A stretch of DNA of 64,000 nt from Bremerella alba (GCF_013618625.1 NZ_JABRWO010000002.1:558001-622000), one strand, 5' to 3'; counted from the stretch's first letter, positions 1 to 9,704 are shown. The notes: generated from the sequence alone by a model not told the origin. A program made the numbers and translations.

Positions 1-1852
1 CGATCCCCTGAACGCCGGACGCCTTTTCGCCGCCGAACGTATGACACTTGATGCAACCGAAGACCTTGTCCCCCACCATGTGCCGACCGGTTGCCTTGAT
101 ACGACCTTCCGTCTCGGGGATTTCAATCGGGGGATGCTCGGGGAGCGTGTCGAGACTTGCGAAGAGATCTTTCAATTGCCCCACGTTTTCTCCACCGAAA
201 TTCGGCATGACGGTCTGCATGTAGGGACGATCCTTAGCCCCCTCGTTCAATATCTTGGCCATCCAGTTCTGGGTGAGTTTCGCCCCGACACCATCGAGCG
301 TGGGGGGGATGCGTCCTTCGTCTCCCATCTCCGCTTGGGAGGTATGGAAGTAAGAGTTCAGATCAGCGGTGACGCCGCCAATTTCGTCTCGCTCGTGACA
401 CGCATAGCAGTTGAAGGTCGCTAGATAACGTCGAACGCGCTGCTCTGGCTCCCAGGCAGCCACGTTCGGCTCTTTGCGTCGCTGGATTGCCGAGGTCAGA
501 CTTTGGCGTTGGCCTTCGGTTAACTTGAAATCAGGTGCTTTCCCTGGCGAAGCCGCCAGGCAGCCTTGGCTCGTGTCGAGATCGGCCAGGCTCGGACCGT
601 GCAGGGCCGAAACACCTGGCTTGATATCACCTAGCTGGTGACAGTTGGCGCATCCCAACGAGACGAACTGAATACGCCCCTGCTCCACTTTCTGCGCATC
701 GATTTGAAATTGATCCGATTGATCTTCAGTCGTCGATCTCTTGGGATCGAGAAAGACGAAATCCGACACGTAGGCATTACGCAGCCCACTGGGCCCATCC
801 ATCAAGACGTCGAGTGCCTTGACTCCACCTCCATCGAAGTACTCGACACGCAGTTCGTGCATGCCAGATTCGAGACGAATCTTGCCGGAGCGGCGATTTT
901 TGGGGTGAATGCCGTCATTGTTGACGACCTGCTTTCCATTGATTTCCAGTCGACTGCCGTCGTCGGAATCGAGATGAAAGGTGTAGTCGCCTTGCTGGGC
1001 GATATTCAGATACCCTTCAAACACGAACGCGAAATTGTTCGCTCGCTTTGCCAGACCGATATCGAACGACATGGCCTCGCCAGATTCTTTAGAATCGAGC
1101 TTGGTAAAGTCAGGCAACTCCCTGAAGTTTCCTTCGTAGTATGTGTACTGCAGATTGGCAGGCACTTCGACGTCTAAATCCTGCAGCAGATACTGGGCGA
1201 GTTTCGTTGCTTGATCGGTGTCGAGTCGCAGCGCAGGCATGCGGCCCGAAGCACGAACCTTCAGTGGGTCTTGCAGAAAAGCGGCCAACGAGGGAATCGA
1301 GTACTTCGCTTCTAACGTGCCCAACGGCTTCAGTTGAGCCGCCTCGGCGGGGATTCCTTCGCGAGGACCGTGACAGGCCACACAGCCTATCTCGTGATAC
1401 AGATTCTTGCCTGCGTTGATCTCGCGCGAACGCTTGCGCGACTCTTGCAGTCGCCCTGTAGATGCAAGAAAGTGAGTCAAGTTTTCAATCGCGTCTGCTC
1501 GTTCCTTTGAGGGAATATTCCCGAGCACGTCCGGCATCGTCGCGCCAGGCTTAAGCTGGTGCGGGTCTTTCAGGTACTCACGTAAATACTCTGGCCGCAC
1601 GCGGCTACCGACGAGTGATAAATCGGGCGCGGCCTTGGCAGAGAGATTGCCAAGCTCAGCATCAGATTGCTGATGGCAAGCGACGCAATTGAGTTCGCTC
1701 CACAAGATCTCGCCCCCAGCTGCATCTCGCGACTGACCGTGAAACTGTTGATAACCAGGTATGACGGGCCCCGACTGTGCCCAAAGAGGACCAACACTGA
1801 CGGTTGCGCAAACCCATGCGGCCGTGCAAGTCCAGCGAAACAAGCTCATCAT
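1..1852 (-). CDS. Multihaem c-type cytochrome with PA14 domain (partial, 3' end outside window)
   Basis: The reading frame stays open from an ATG at 1852 (a second ATG follows directly at 1849) to the left edge, giving 617 residues without a stop. A hydrophobic N-terminal segment ending in WAQS looks like a signal peptide, so the protein is probably periplasmic. Five haem-binding CxxCH motifs are visible at about residues 56 (CVACH), 157 (CVACH), 401 (CANCH), 482 (CYACH) and 600 (CIKCH). A PA14-like domain lies between the second and third, at about 236-350 (YYEGNF, then DSDDGSRLEING and VEYFDGGG). Such mosaics of cytochrome c and carbohydrate-binding-type modules are typical of Planctomycetes. 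Electron partner and substrate are unknown. Haem binding is well supported; the role is not. Confidence 0.85.
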   Translation of the reverse strand, partial: MMSLFRWTCTAAWVCATVSVGPLWAQSGPVIPGYQQFHGQSRDAAGGEILWSELNCVACHQQSDAELGNLSAKAAPDLSLVGSRVRPEYLREYLKDPHQLKPGATMPDVLGNIPSKERADAIENLTHFLASTGRLQESRKRSREINAGKNLYHEIGCVACHGPREGIPAEAAQLKPLGTLEAKYSIPSLAAFLQDPLKVRASGRMPALRLDTDQATKLAQYLLQDLDVEVPANLQYTYYEGNFRELPDFTKLDSKESGEAMSFDIGLAKRANNFAFVFEGYLNIAQQGDYTFHLDSDDGSRLEINGKQVVNNDGIHPKNRRSGKIRLESGMHELRVEYFDGGGVKALDVLMDGPSGLRNAYVSDFVFLDPKRSTTEDQSDQFQIDAQKVEQGRIQFVSLGCANCHQLGDIKPGVSALHGPSLADLDTSQGCLAASPGKAPDFKLTEGQRQSLTSAIQRRKEPNVAAWEPEQRVRRYLATFNCYACHERDEIGGVTADLNSYFHTSQAEMGDEGRIPPTLDGVGAKLTQNWMAKILNEGAKDRPYMQTVMPNFGGENVGQLKDLFASLDTLPEHPPIEIPETEGRIKATGRHMVGDKVFGCIKCHTFGGEKASGVQGI

Positions 1853-2079
1853 GCGTGCTGCCAATTGCGGAAAAAATAAATAGGAAAGGCGAGCTTCTAG
1901 GATGCAAAAGGTAGGAGAGTATGGCACCCTAGAAAGAAAGGTTATGGGCCTATTTCATCGCGACCCTACCCAGGTGTCAACTAAGCCGATGCAATTTCTT
2001 TTCCGGTTTGCATAGAATCACAACGCAGTTGAACCATTTTGCGGCACAATAAAACCAAGCGACCGCCCAGCGATAAAAG

Positions 2080-4341
2080 CTAATGCGTTATCCTGTTGTG
2101 AGCTTGATCTGCCAAGTCGTCTAAGTCGGCTTGAAGCGTCACTAACGTTTCCGGCAGAGACGGATCCGTCAGGTCGACTTGCTCGTCATCCAACAGCTGT
2201 AGTTTATCGACCGCTGGGCTTGCTCCAAAATTAGCGGCCATGCCTAACAGCTTATGAGCCATGAACGAAAACTGCTTTGGATCACCTGCTTCTTTGGCAG
2301 ATATTAGTTCAGCGAATTGCTGCTGATATTTCTCGCAGTAAACCAGCAGTAGCTTCGTCCGAAGTTCTTCCGGATAGGAAGCGAGTGGATCGCTGACCGT
2401 TTCCTCGTCGAAACGCTCTTTCGCCGTCGCGTTGAAATCGAAGTCTCCTTCCGGCAGTGATTCGCCAGGTCCTGTTAAATGGAGAACCGAGCGTAACCCC
2501 GAAAGGGTCACTGGTTTAGTCAGGAAGCCATCCATTCCGGCGGCTTCCGTTTTCTGACGGAACTCGTCGGTTGCATGGGCGGTCAGGGCAATCACTGTGG
2601 GACGAAGACGATCGGAATCCAAACAACGGTCGAGCAATTTCTGAAAGAAGTCGAAACCACTGCCATCAGGAAGTTCAAGATCAAGCAGAATAATTTCAGG
2701 CCACTTCTGGTCAACCTTATCAAAGGCATCGCCAATTGAAGTAGCGAATCGATGAGGCACCGCCATTTCTTCAAGCATCGAACCGATCACAAGACGATTT
2801 GCCTCGACGTCTTCGACTACCAACAAGTTGGCTTTCGACAAAGACAACATGACTTCCGCAGGGGCCGACTTATCTTGCCGCCACTGGTCGGTTTCTTGGA
2901 TTCCGTCAAAAGACTTTTGAAAGGGAATTTCAAGGATGAATGTCGTCCCGGCACCAAGCTGACTGACAACTCGTAGGCGTCCCTGCATTGCTTCCACCAA
3001 TCGGTAGGCAATGCTCAAGCCCAACCCCGCACCACCGTGCTTGTCACGATCGCCTTCGGCTTGCTTGAACGGTTCGAAAATCGACTTCTGATCCTCGGCG
3101 GAAATGCCTGGCCCCGTGTCAGTCACCGTCATATTGATGAGAACTTCGTGCGCATGGTGCCGCTGCACTTCCGCTTCGACCAGCACTTTCCCTTCACTCG
3201 TAAATTTCAGGGCATTCTGGATCAAATTGACAAGAACTTGCCGGAGACGGTTTTCATCTCCCAGCACCCACAAATCGAGGTCTTCGGAGACCGTCAATTC
3301 CAGCTTCAAGCCACGCTGCTGGGCCTGATACGTGAACATCTCCACGACTCTGGCGAGGATATGCTTGGGATTCAGCGGCTCGTGCCGAAGCTTCAGATCC
3401 GCGTCAATCTCTAACTTCGACATATCCAAAAGGTCGGTAAGCAGGCCCATCAGCGACTGGGCGGAATCGTGAATGGTATTGAGCAGCTTTTTCTGATTGT
3501 CGACCAGACGACCGCGGAGAAGCACTTCAGATAGCCCCAGAATGGCATTCATTGGGGTACGCAGTTCGTGACTCATCTTCGCCAGGAAGCCCGTCTTTTC
3601 CTGGTTAGCGGCCTCGGCCGAATTCTTAGCCATCTCGAACACTTCGGCATTTTCTCGCAGGCGAGTAACCATCCGTTGAATCTGAGTGACCGCTGGCCGA
3701 AAGATAAACAAACCCTCGAACAGGAGCACCACCAACGTAATCAGCAACAGCCCCCGCTCTACTTGCTTCAAATTAGCGACGCGGCTCTCGGCCTCTTGAT
3801 CGCAGGCGTAAACAATCTGGTCCATGCCGTCCAGAAAGTCTCCCTCGTTCGCCAAAATAGTCTCTAGTGCCGGCCCAATTTCCTGATTGTCTTGCTCCAC
3901 GACCTGGGCAGAAAGAATCGTTGCTGCTGCCTTACGTATCGCTTGAAAACTGGGCTCTAGCTCGGCAAATAACTGGGTAACCGTTTCGCTGTTGTTGCCT
4001 GGTAACCCCAGATCTAAGTTACCCTCTTGAAGCCCCTGGTGAGAGGTCTCCCACAGCTGGAGAGACTCGCGAAGTTCATTTCGGGCTGCCGTTCTTTGAT
4101 AAGGATTGTCGCTCGTTTGAATTTGCAGGCCGAGCTTCGTGATCTTTTGACTCAACATCCGCTGACGTCCGGCGATGTTGATCAGGGTGGAATCACTCAG
4201 TTGGCGTTCTAAACTTTGCTGAACTAGAAATTGCCCCAGAATGGTAAGCAGGGCAACAGCACTCAGCGCAAGCACATACAGAATGGTTAATCGATTCGCG
4301 GAAGACCTTGCAGTGGGAATGCCTTTTCCCGGATCGGTCAT
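2080..4341 (-). CDS. Hybrid sensor histidine kinase with receiver and HPt domains
   Basis: 753 residues. Two membrane segments (about 19-41 and 197-215) enclose a periplasmic part of about 155 residues resembling the PilJ/NarX-type N-terminal sensor (INIAGRQRMLSQKITK). Then come a HisKA domain with the phospho-acceptor His at about 258 (MSHELRTPMNA), an HATPase domain (QNALKF, DTGPGIS, GGAGLGLS), a receiver domain with Asp at about 554 (LLDLELPDG) and Lys at about 609, and a C-terminal HPt domain with His at about 696 (MAHKLLGMAANFG). The parts of a four-step phosphorelay are therefore all in one protein except the final receiver, which the gene only 4 bases upstream can supply. The signal is unknown; the PilJ/NarX sensor type allows nitrate or nitrite as a guess, with the nitrate operon close by. 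Confidence 0.92.
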   Translation of the reverse strand: MTDPGKGIPTARSSANRLTILYVLALSAVALLTILGQFLVQQSLERQLSDSTLINIAGRQRMLSQKITKLGLQIQTSDNPYQRTAARNELRESLQLWETSHQGLQEGNLDLGLPGNNSETVTQLFAELEPSFQAIRKAAATILSAQVVEQDNQEIGPALETILANEGDFLDGMDQIVYACDQEAESRVANLKQVERGLLLITLVVLLFEGLFIFRPAVTQIQRMVTRLRENAEVFEMAKNSAEAANQEKTGFLAKMSHELRTPMNAILGLSEVLLRGRLVDNQKKLLNTIHDSAQSLMGLLTDLLDMSKLEIDADLKLRHEPLNPKHILARVVEMFTYQAQQRGLKLELTVSEDLDLWVLGDENRLRQVLVNLIQNALKFTSEGKVLVEAEVQRHHAHEVLINMTVTDTGPGISAEDQKSIFEPFKQAEGDRDKHGGAGLGLSIAYRLVEAMQGRLRVVSQLGAGTTFILEIPFQKSFDGIQETDQWRQDKSAPAEVMLSLSKANLLVVEDVEANRLVIGSMLEEMAVPHRFATSIGDAFDKVDQKWPEIILLDLELPDGSGFDFFQKLLDRCLDSDRLRPTVIALTAHATDEFRQKTEAAGMDGFLTKPVTLSGLRSVLHLTGPGESLPEGDFDFNATAKERFDEETVSDPLASYPEELRTKLLLVYCEKYQQQFAELISAKEAGDPKQFSFMAHKLLGMAANFGASPAVDKLQLLDDEQVDLTDPSLPETLVTLQADLDDLADQAHNRITH

Positions 4342-4345
4342 GGGA

Positions 4346-5833
4346 TTAAACCGTGCTCACGAACTCTTCGATCGCCAGCCCAAGGTAGTGGATCTTCTTA
4401 CGGAGACTAGTACGTGTTATACCCAGCATACGGGCAGCCTTGGCCTGATTACCAGATGTCTTCCGAAGAATAATGGTCAGGACGTGACGTTCCATCTCCA
4501 TGACCGAATCGGCATAGAGGTCGTTTGACCCGGCCTCCATCTTCTCCATGATGAAATCCTCCCAGTCACATACATGAGAAGAAAGCATCTTTGTTTCTAA
4601 ACTGTCGTCTTTTCGGTGCATATCTCGCAAGGCATTCCGCAGATAATCGCCCGCAATTACGGTTCCCCGCGATTCGATCAGTGCTCGGCGAAGTACGCTG
4701 CGAAGTTCTGCAACATTGCCTGGCCAAGGGTAATCAGACAACAATCTCAAGGCTTCCGGAGATGTGCGGACCGCCCCAGACTGGGCAATTCGTTCTACAC
4801 GACAAAACTGCCCTACGAAATGATCTACTAACTTAGGCAAGTCGGCACCACGTTCGCGAAGTGGTGGAATGCGAATCAAGAAGGCGCTGAGCAGGTAGAA
4901 CAAGTCATGTCGGATCACCCCTTCGGCCGTAAGTCGTTCGGCATTTCTGCTGGAAGTGAAGAGGAGCGTTGTATTCACCTGAACCGGATCGTGGCCGCCA
5001 ACCCGCTCGAAGGTCTTGTCTTGGATAAACCGTACCAGCTTGCTTTGTAGCGCCTGCGGAATCGCAGAGACCTCTTCCAGCAAGACGGTCCCGCCATGGC
5101 ATTGTTCAATCTTGCCGATACGGCGTTCGGTGGATCCGGCCAACACACTGGCCTCGTGCCCGAACAGCTCGCTTTCCAGCCACTCGGCGTTGAAGTCGCT
5201 GCAAACGACTTTCACAAAGGGACGATCTTTGCGTCGCCCATGCTGGTAAATCGCTCGTGCCACCAGTTCTTTCCCGGTTCCAATCTCCCCTTCAATTAGT
5301 ACGGGGACATCGTGCGCCGCAGCTCGCCCGATGGCTTTGTAAACTTCCTGCATTTCCGGGCACTGACCAATCAGATGATCTGCGCCGTCGATCATCGGAT
5401 CGACCTGCGATGGCAGTTGCACCGGCATCAACATTAATCGGCGGCTCTCGAGTGCCTGCTGGGTCTTTTCAAACACCTTTTCGAGTTGCAGCGGTTTAGC
5501 AAGGAAGTCGAATGCGCCTTGCCTCATGGCCTCGATGGCCAAATCGCTCGAATTGCGTGCCGTGACAAAAAGAACCGGCAGTCTGGCATCGATTCGATTG
5601 ATCCGTCCAAGGATCTGCAGACCTTCTCCGTCGGGAAGCAAATGGTCGAGAATGAGCACGTCAGGCCGAAACTGCACAAGCTGTTGCAGCCCGGTAGTCC
5701 CTGTTTCCGCATGCTGGACACGAATATCTTCCTGGCTCAACGCCGTGCTAACTACTGTCGCTACGTTGGGATCGTCATCAATCACCAAGACGCGGCGTTC
5801 ACGTTTCGTCCCGAGATAATTTTGCGTTGTCAA
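4346..5833 (-). CDS. NtrC-family response regulator with degenerate sigma-54 contact loop
   Basis: 495 residues: receiver domain with Asp at about 63 (ILDHLLPDG), an AAA+ domain with Walker A GEIGTGKE at about 182-189, and a Fis-type helix-turn-helix at the C-terminus (QAKAARMLGITRTSLRKK). The start is TTG at 5833, with no obvious ribosome site. The hybrid kinase gene follows after 4 bases, so they form a two-component pair. Two key elements are altered. The GAFTGA loop that contacts sigma-54 reads SVLAGS (about 229-234), and the Walker B motif ends LLEE instead of the usual LDE. By family knowledge such proteins do not open sigma-54 promoters in the usual way and may act as ordinary DNA-binding regulators. 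Confidence 0.9.
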   Translation of the reverse strand: MTTQNYLGTKRERRVLVIDDDPNVATVVSTALSQEDIRVQHAETGTTGLQQLVQFRPDVLILDHLLPDGEGLQILGRINRIDARLPVLFVTARNSSDLAIEAMRQGAFDFLAKPLQLEKVFEKTQQALESRRLMLMPVQLPSQVDPMIDGADHLIGQCPEMQEVYKAIGRAAAHDVPVLIEGEIGTGKELVARAIYQHGRRKDRPFVKVVCSDFNAEWLESELFGHEASVLAGSTERRIGKIEQCHGGTVLLEEVSAIPQALQSKLVRFIQDKTFERVGGHDPVQVNTTLLFTSSRNAERLTAEGVIRHDLFYLLSAFLIRIPPLRERGADLPKLVDHFVGQFCRVERIAQSGAVRTSPEALRLLSDYPWPGNVAELRSVLRRALIESRGTVIAGDYLRNALRDMHRKDDSLETKMLSSHVCDWEDFIMEKMEAGSNDLYADSVMEMERHVLTIILRKTSGNQAKAARMLGITRTSLRKKIHYLGLAIEEFVSTV

Positions 5834-6051
5834 TTTGGTGCAGTATCAAAGAAAACAGAGAGGTTCCGCCCGTCCAACCCAGCAGATGGAATCAATGCAT
5901 GCAACTGATGTACCAGCGGCCTTGGTGATCACCGCACCTACGCCACATCTACATACTGAGACACAACTTACGAAACCAACATTTAAAATGCACGCGTATA
6001 ATTTTCCGCAGTGCCTAATTTGTTACGTGATACGTGCGCTCTTTTTAGGCA

Positions 6052-6086
6052 CGAAAAAAGGGATGGCGATCGTGTCGCCATCCCTT
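6052..6086 (-). terminator. Rho-independent terminator of the porin gene
   Basis: A perfect 12-bp stem (6058-6069 with 6075-6086) and a 5-base loop, followed on the minus strand by six T. It lies about 30 bases beyond the porin stop codon. Confidence 0.85.
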
Positions 6087-6118
6087 GTAGGTATCGTCTT
6101 CGATTTCACAGTGATTCT

Positions 6119-7699
6119 TTAAAACCGCAGGCTGTACTGGGTCCAGAAGAAGTCAGCGTCTCCATCATACACGGCCGGGTTCAGGGCGTTCTGATCCTGG
6201 AAGTAGGTGCCGGTGAAGAAGTGCGAGTAACCAAAGATAATGTCCGAACGTGGCGTCAGTTGGCACTTGGCTAGGAAGTCAATTTCCTGACCCAAGTAAC
6301 GCGATCCATCAGGAGTCGTGTTCGGATACGGATTGTTGGTCACCGTGTAAGGGACGTCATCCGAATCTTGTCGATTGAAGAGATGGTACCAGGCAATCAA
6401 TGTCCACGCATCACAAGGCTTGGCCGTCAACTGAACATTGAAATCTTCGATATTGTTCCGGGCAAACAAGTCCATCCAGCCCAAGTAAGCGTGCCCCAGT
6501 GGGAACAATTGATTGAAGCCGTTGCTTGGGATCGCGTCGCCGGATGCCCAGTCGTAATAGACCATGACTTTAGGCTTCCAGCCCATTTCCTGAAACTGAT
6601 GACCAAACCCGATGGTGAAGAACCCAGCATTGTGGTTGGCACCCTGGTATTCGCCCGTTTGGTAGCCACCTTCCAGGTCGTAAATGATTGAGTGCTTCTC
6701 GCCATTGACCCGGCTACCAAAGGTTTGATAACGAAACGGAGCAGCGTTGTTTTCGTATCCCAACCAGTACAGATCGACCGTACCAAGTTCACTCTTTTTG
6801 TAGGTCGTCCATAGGCCGTAGAACGATTGGTCCTGGTTTTCCGAGTCCCAGTCGTGCAAGTCTTTCTTCAGCGGACGAGTCAGGAAACCGTCGATATCTA
6901 AAGCATCGCTACGGTAGTAGGCCTTGAAACCGTCGAAACGGCGACGAATGTTCGACCAGTCCAAAGGCGAAACGAGTCGCTGGCTGCCGTACAGCAATTC
7001 CTGTCGACCAACGCGGCCATACCAGGCTCCGTCACAGGTGTCCCACAACTTCCCATCAATAAAGAAGTTGTTCATTTCCCAATAGTTTTCATCAATCGGA
7101 CGCGGTGGAGCCGACTCGAATTCACTGACGCCATGCAGCATTTCCGCATAAACGCGTAGGTTTTCCGTGACTTCGTAATTCGCATACAAACGCAAACGAT
7201 GCAGCAAAAAGTCGTCATCAACGCCGTTGAGATACGGCTTCATGTTTTGTTCGTGATGGTATCGCGCACGATATTCACCGCCAATATCGAGAACGCCGCA
7301 ATCGCCCACGCACATCCGCTTTAGGTCTTCGCCCAGCAGGCAACCGTCGTAGCAAGGATCGCACAGATAGGTGAAGTCGTTGTCAAAATAAAGCGGTTTG
7401 TAGGCACTTGCCGCCTTCTTGTTTAACTCGGCAACCTTCTTGGGGTCGCAACAGGCTTCGCCTGAGGTTTCCATCGTTGCCGATTCGGCATACTCGACGT
7501 TAGAAGTGCTCGTGGTAGTCGGTACCGCCAGAATCATGTCCGAAGGCGAAACTGGCTCGTCAGCGAGACGCGTCACCGGAGCATTCTCAAGAAGCGCCGA
7601 TTGCGGCGGTACAAACTCTTGCGCTTGAAGCGCTAATGGTGTAGCCCCACCAAGACAAACTGCCAGGGCAGCCAGCCATGAGGTCATGGAATGGGTCAT
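6119..7699 (-). CDS. Outer-membrane porin, alginate-export-like beta barrel
   Basis: I chose the ATG at 7699 because it is preceded by GAAGGA and gives a clean signal peptide (MTHSMTSWLAALAV ... ALQAQ); an in-frame ATG at 7762 is possible. About 526 residues. After a Cys-rich N-terminal part (EACCDPKKV, YLCDPCYDGC) the sequence is rich in alternating aromatic beta strands (IGGEYRARYHHEQ, LRLYANYEV, RVGRQELLYG) and ends in YSLRF, the terminal Phe expected of outer-membrane barrels. This resembles the alginate-export porin family (PF13372) common in Planctomycetes. It is divergent from the nitrate operon, so it could serve anion uptake, but the substrate cannot be read from the sequence. Confidence 0.82.
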   Translation of the reverse strand: MTHSMTSWLAALAVCLGGATPLALQAQEFVPPQSALLENAPVTRLADEPVSPSDMILAVPTTTSTSNVEYAESATMETSGEACCDPKKVAELNKKAASAYKPLYFDNDFTYLCDPCYDGCLLGEDLKRMCVGDCGVLDIGGEYRARYHHEQNMKPYLNGVDDDFLLHRLRLYANYEVTENLRVYAEMLHGVSEFESAPPRPIDENYWEMNNFFIDGKLWDTCDGAWYGRVGRQELLYGSQRLVSPLDWSNIRRRFDGFKAYYRSDALDIDGFLTRPLKKDLHDWDSENQDQSFYGLWTTYKKSELGTVDLYWLGYENNAAPFRYQTFGSRVNGEKHSIIYDLEGGYQTGEYQGANHNAGFFTIGFGHQFQEMGWKPKVMVYYDWASGDAIPSNGFNQLFPLGHAYLGWMDLFARNNIEDFNVQLTAKPCDAWTLIAWYHLFNRQDSDDVPYTVTNNPYPNTTPDGSRYLGQEIDFLAKCQLTPRSDIIFGYSHFFTGTYFQDQNALNPAVYDGDADFFWTQYSLRF

Positions 7700-8031
7700 G
7701 GGTCGTTGTTCCTTCAACGAATGGTCTTTCCGCAGGTCAGTCCGTTTAGTGGGGTATTGCACATTTCGTCCTTGGTGCTTGCGGTTCTACAGGGGATTTA
7801 GGAAGGATGCCGCAAATACGTCCTTTGATGGTTCGATTGGACAAGCATTGTCCGCAAGTGGTGCCAGAATGCTCGCGCGCAGCGTGAGCGAGCGCAATTA
7901 ATGCGCTACACGGTTGCTGCATTTGCTGCCTGGGGTTGCAGGCAGGCGCGATCAAATCCTTTCCTCCTACTGAACACACTCAGAACGTAACCCTTTACAC
8001 ATAAGTGTGTTACGGAGTGATCACGTTCGTT

Positions 8032-8046
8032 TGGCACACCCATTGC
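8032..8046 (+). promoter_or_regulatory. Sigma-54 (-24/-12) promoter of the nitrate operon
   Basis: TGGCACACCCATTGC matches the sigma-54 consensus TGGCACG-N4-TTGC at every conserved position, with the required 10 bases between GG and GC. It is 115 bases before the nrtA start codon, predicting a start near 8058 and a leader of about 100 bases. Just upstream, ACACATAAGTGTGT (7998-8011), flanked by GTAAC and GTTAC, is a possible activator site. The rest of the 7700-8160 intergenic region shows only a GC-rich inverted repeat near 7871-7893. Confidence 0.75.
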
Positions 8047-8160
8047 GATTACATCGAGTGCCGCGTCAGTTTGGGTGAAATGCGCATCAATGCCGCTCAT
8101 TGCACCGTTGTTGAAATCATCGCCCCCTCCGTTACACCGAATCACTTGCAGGAATCGAGC

Positions 8161-9654
8161 ATGAACAGGACCGGACTTTGGAATCGCCACGCACTGGCAG
8201 CAGGAATGCTAGCAGCCATCTTGTTAGCAGGCTGCTCGCAGTCAAAACCAACCGGCCCAAGCCTGGACGAACTTGATCTAAGCTCTTTAGCCGCCACCGT
8301 TGACGCCGAGGGAAGTAAGGCCGCCCAGCAGCCCAACGCAGCCACGACCGAAGTCGTCACCACGCTTGCCGCACCCGAAAAGAACAACTTGAAGCTGGGC
8401 TTTATCAAGTTGACCGATTGTGCCCCGCTGGTCATCGCCAAGGAGAAAGGCTTCTTCGCCGACGAAGGACTGCAGGTCGATGTTGAAGCTCAGCCAAACT
8501 GGAAAACCCTGCTCGATCGCGTGATAAATGGTGAGCTGGACGGAGCCCACATGCTGTCGGGACAACCGATTGCCGCGACGATCGGTATCGGGACCGAGGC
8601 CCACATCATTACCGCGTTCACCATGGACTTGAACGGGAATGGGATCACCGTCTCGAACAACATCTGGCAGAAGATGCAGGAGAACGATCCGAAACTGAAG
8701 AGCCCTACCCCGCCCCATCCGATTACGGCCGATTCGCTTCGTCCGGTGGTCGACGAGTACAAAGCAGGCGGAACGCCTCTAAAGATGGGCATGGTCTTCC
8801 CCGTTTCCACGCACAACTACGAACTACGTTACTGGCTCGCCGCGTCCGGCATTCACCCCGGCATGTACACCGAGAACGACACCGTCGGTGAAACCAACGC
8901 CGACGTACTGCTTTCAGTTACGCCGCCGCCGATGATGCCCACCGTAATGGAAGCCGGCAATATCCAAGGCTACTGCGTCGGTGAACCCTGGAACCAGCAA
9001 GCCGTCGCCAAGGGGATCGGTGTTCCGGTTACTACCAACTACGACGTCTGGAAAAACAACCCCGAAAAAGTGTTCGGCGTTACCAAACGCTGGAACGATG
9101 AAAACCCCAACACGCACGTTGCGGTCGTCAAAGCATTGATTCGCGCTGGCAAGTGGCTCGACGAAACGGACGACAGCGGCAAGCTGGTCAATCGGGAAGA
9201 GGCCTGTCGTATTCTGGCCAAACCGAACTACGTGGGGGCCGACTACGAAGTCATCAAAAACTCGATGACCGGTTTCTTCTACTTCCAGAAGTCGGACAAG
9301 CGACCGATGCCTGACTTCAATGTCTTTTTCAAATACCACTGCACCTACCCCTGGTATAGCGACGGCGTGTGGTTCCTGACTCAGATGCGACGCTGGGGAC
9401 AGATCAGCGAACCCAAATCAGACCAGTGGTACGACGAAACAGCGAAGAAAATCTATCGTCCTGACATCTACCGCAAAGCGGCGGAAACGTTGATTGCCGC
9501 CGGCGAGTTAACCGAAGAGCAAGTCCCGGCCAAAGATACCGACGGATACAAGCCACCGACAGAAAAGGGAGATTTCATCGACGGGGTGGTCTACGACGGA
9601 CACGACCCGACAGGCTATCTCAACGCTCATTCCATTGGCAACAAAGATAACTAA
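8161..9654 (+). CDS. nrtA: Nitrate ABC transporter, substrate-binding lipoprotein NrtA
   Basis: The start is the ATG at 8161, preceded by CAGGAA, because it gives a lipoprotein signal ([15 protein letters not shown] ... LLAGC) with lipobox Cys at about residue 25; the frame is open further upstream. About 497 residues. The sequence [19 protein letters not shown], the segment [19 protein letters not shown] and the later EPWNQQAV are characteristic of the NrtA/CmpA family, which binds nitrate (or bicarbonate) in the periplasm. Nitrate is preferred here because the same operon encodes nitrate reductase. It is the first gene after the sigma-54 promoter; a hairpin separates it from the permease gene. 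Confidence 0.93.
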   Translation: MNRTGLWNRHALAAGMLAAILLAGCSQSKPTGPSLDELDLSSLAATVDAEGSKAAQQPNAATTEVVTTLAAPEKNNLKLGFIKLTDCAPLVIAKEKGFFADEGLQVDVEAQPNWKTLLDRVINGELDGAHMLSGQPIAATIGIGTEAHIITAFTMDLNGNGITVSNNIWQKMQENDPKLKSPTPPHPITADSLRPVVDEYKAGGTPLKMGMVFPVSTHNYELRYWLAASGIHPGMYTENDTVGETNADVLLSVTPPPMMPTVMEAGNIQGYCVGEPWNQQAVAKGIGVPVTTNYDVWKNNPEKVFGVTKRWNDENPNTHVAVVKALIRAGKWLDETDDSGKLVNREEACRILAKPNYVGADYEVIKNSMTGFFYFQKSDKRPMPDFNVFFKYHCTYPWYSDGVWFLTQMRRWGQISEPKSDQWYDETAKKIYRPDIYRKAAETLIAAGELTEEQVPAKDTDGYKPPTEKGDFIDGVVYDGHDPTGYLNAHSIGNKDN

Positions 9655-9668
9655 CCGCGTAGTGGGGT

Positions 9669-9704
9669 GGCCGGAGGAGGCGTAGGCGGAAGCCACCTCC
9701 GGCC
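9669..9704 (+). other. Intercistronic hairpin between nrtA and nrtB
   Basis: GGCCGGAGG (9669-9677) pairs perfectly with CCTCCGGCC (9696-9704), and there is further pairing inside the loop. No T-run follows, so it is not a typical terminator. It may protect the 3' end of nrtA mRNA or reduce read-through, raising binding protein over permease; this is inference. Confidence 0.55.

Noticed and set aside
41-1177. Plus-strand frames opposite the cytochrome gene
   Set aside because: The minus-strand frame shows five haem motifs and a PA14 domain; the plus frames show nothing recognisable.
7849-7866. Sigma-54-like TGGCACCACTTGC on the minus strand upstream of the porin gene
   Set aside because: The spacing between GG and GC is 8 bases instead of 10, which is not tolerated by sigma-54.
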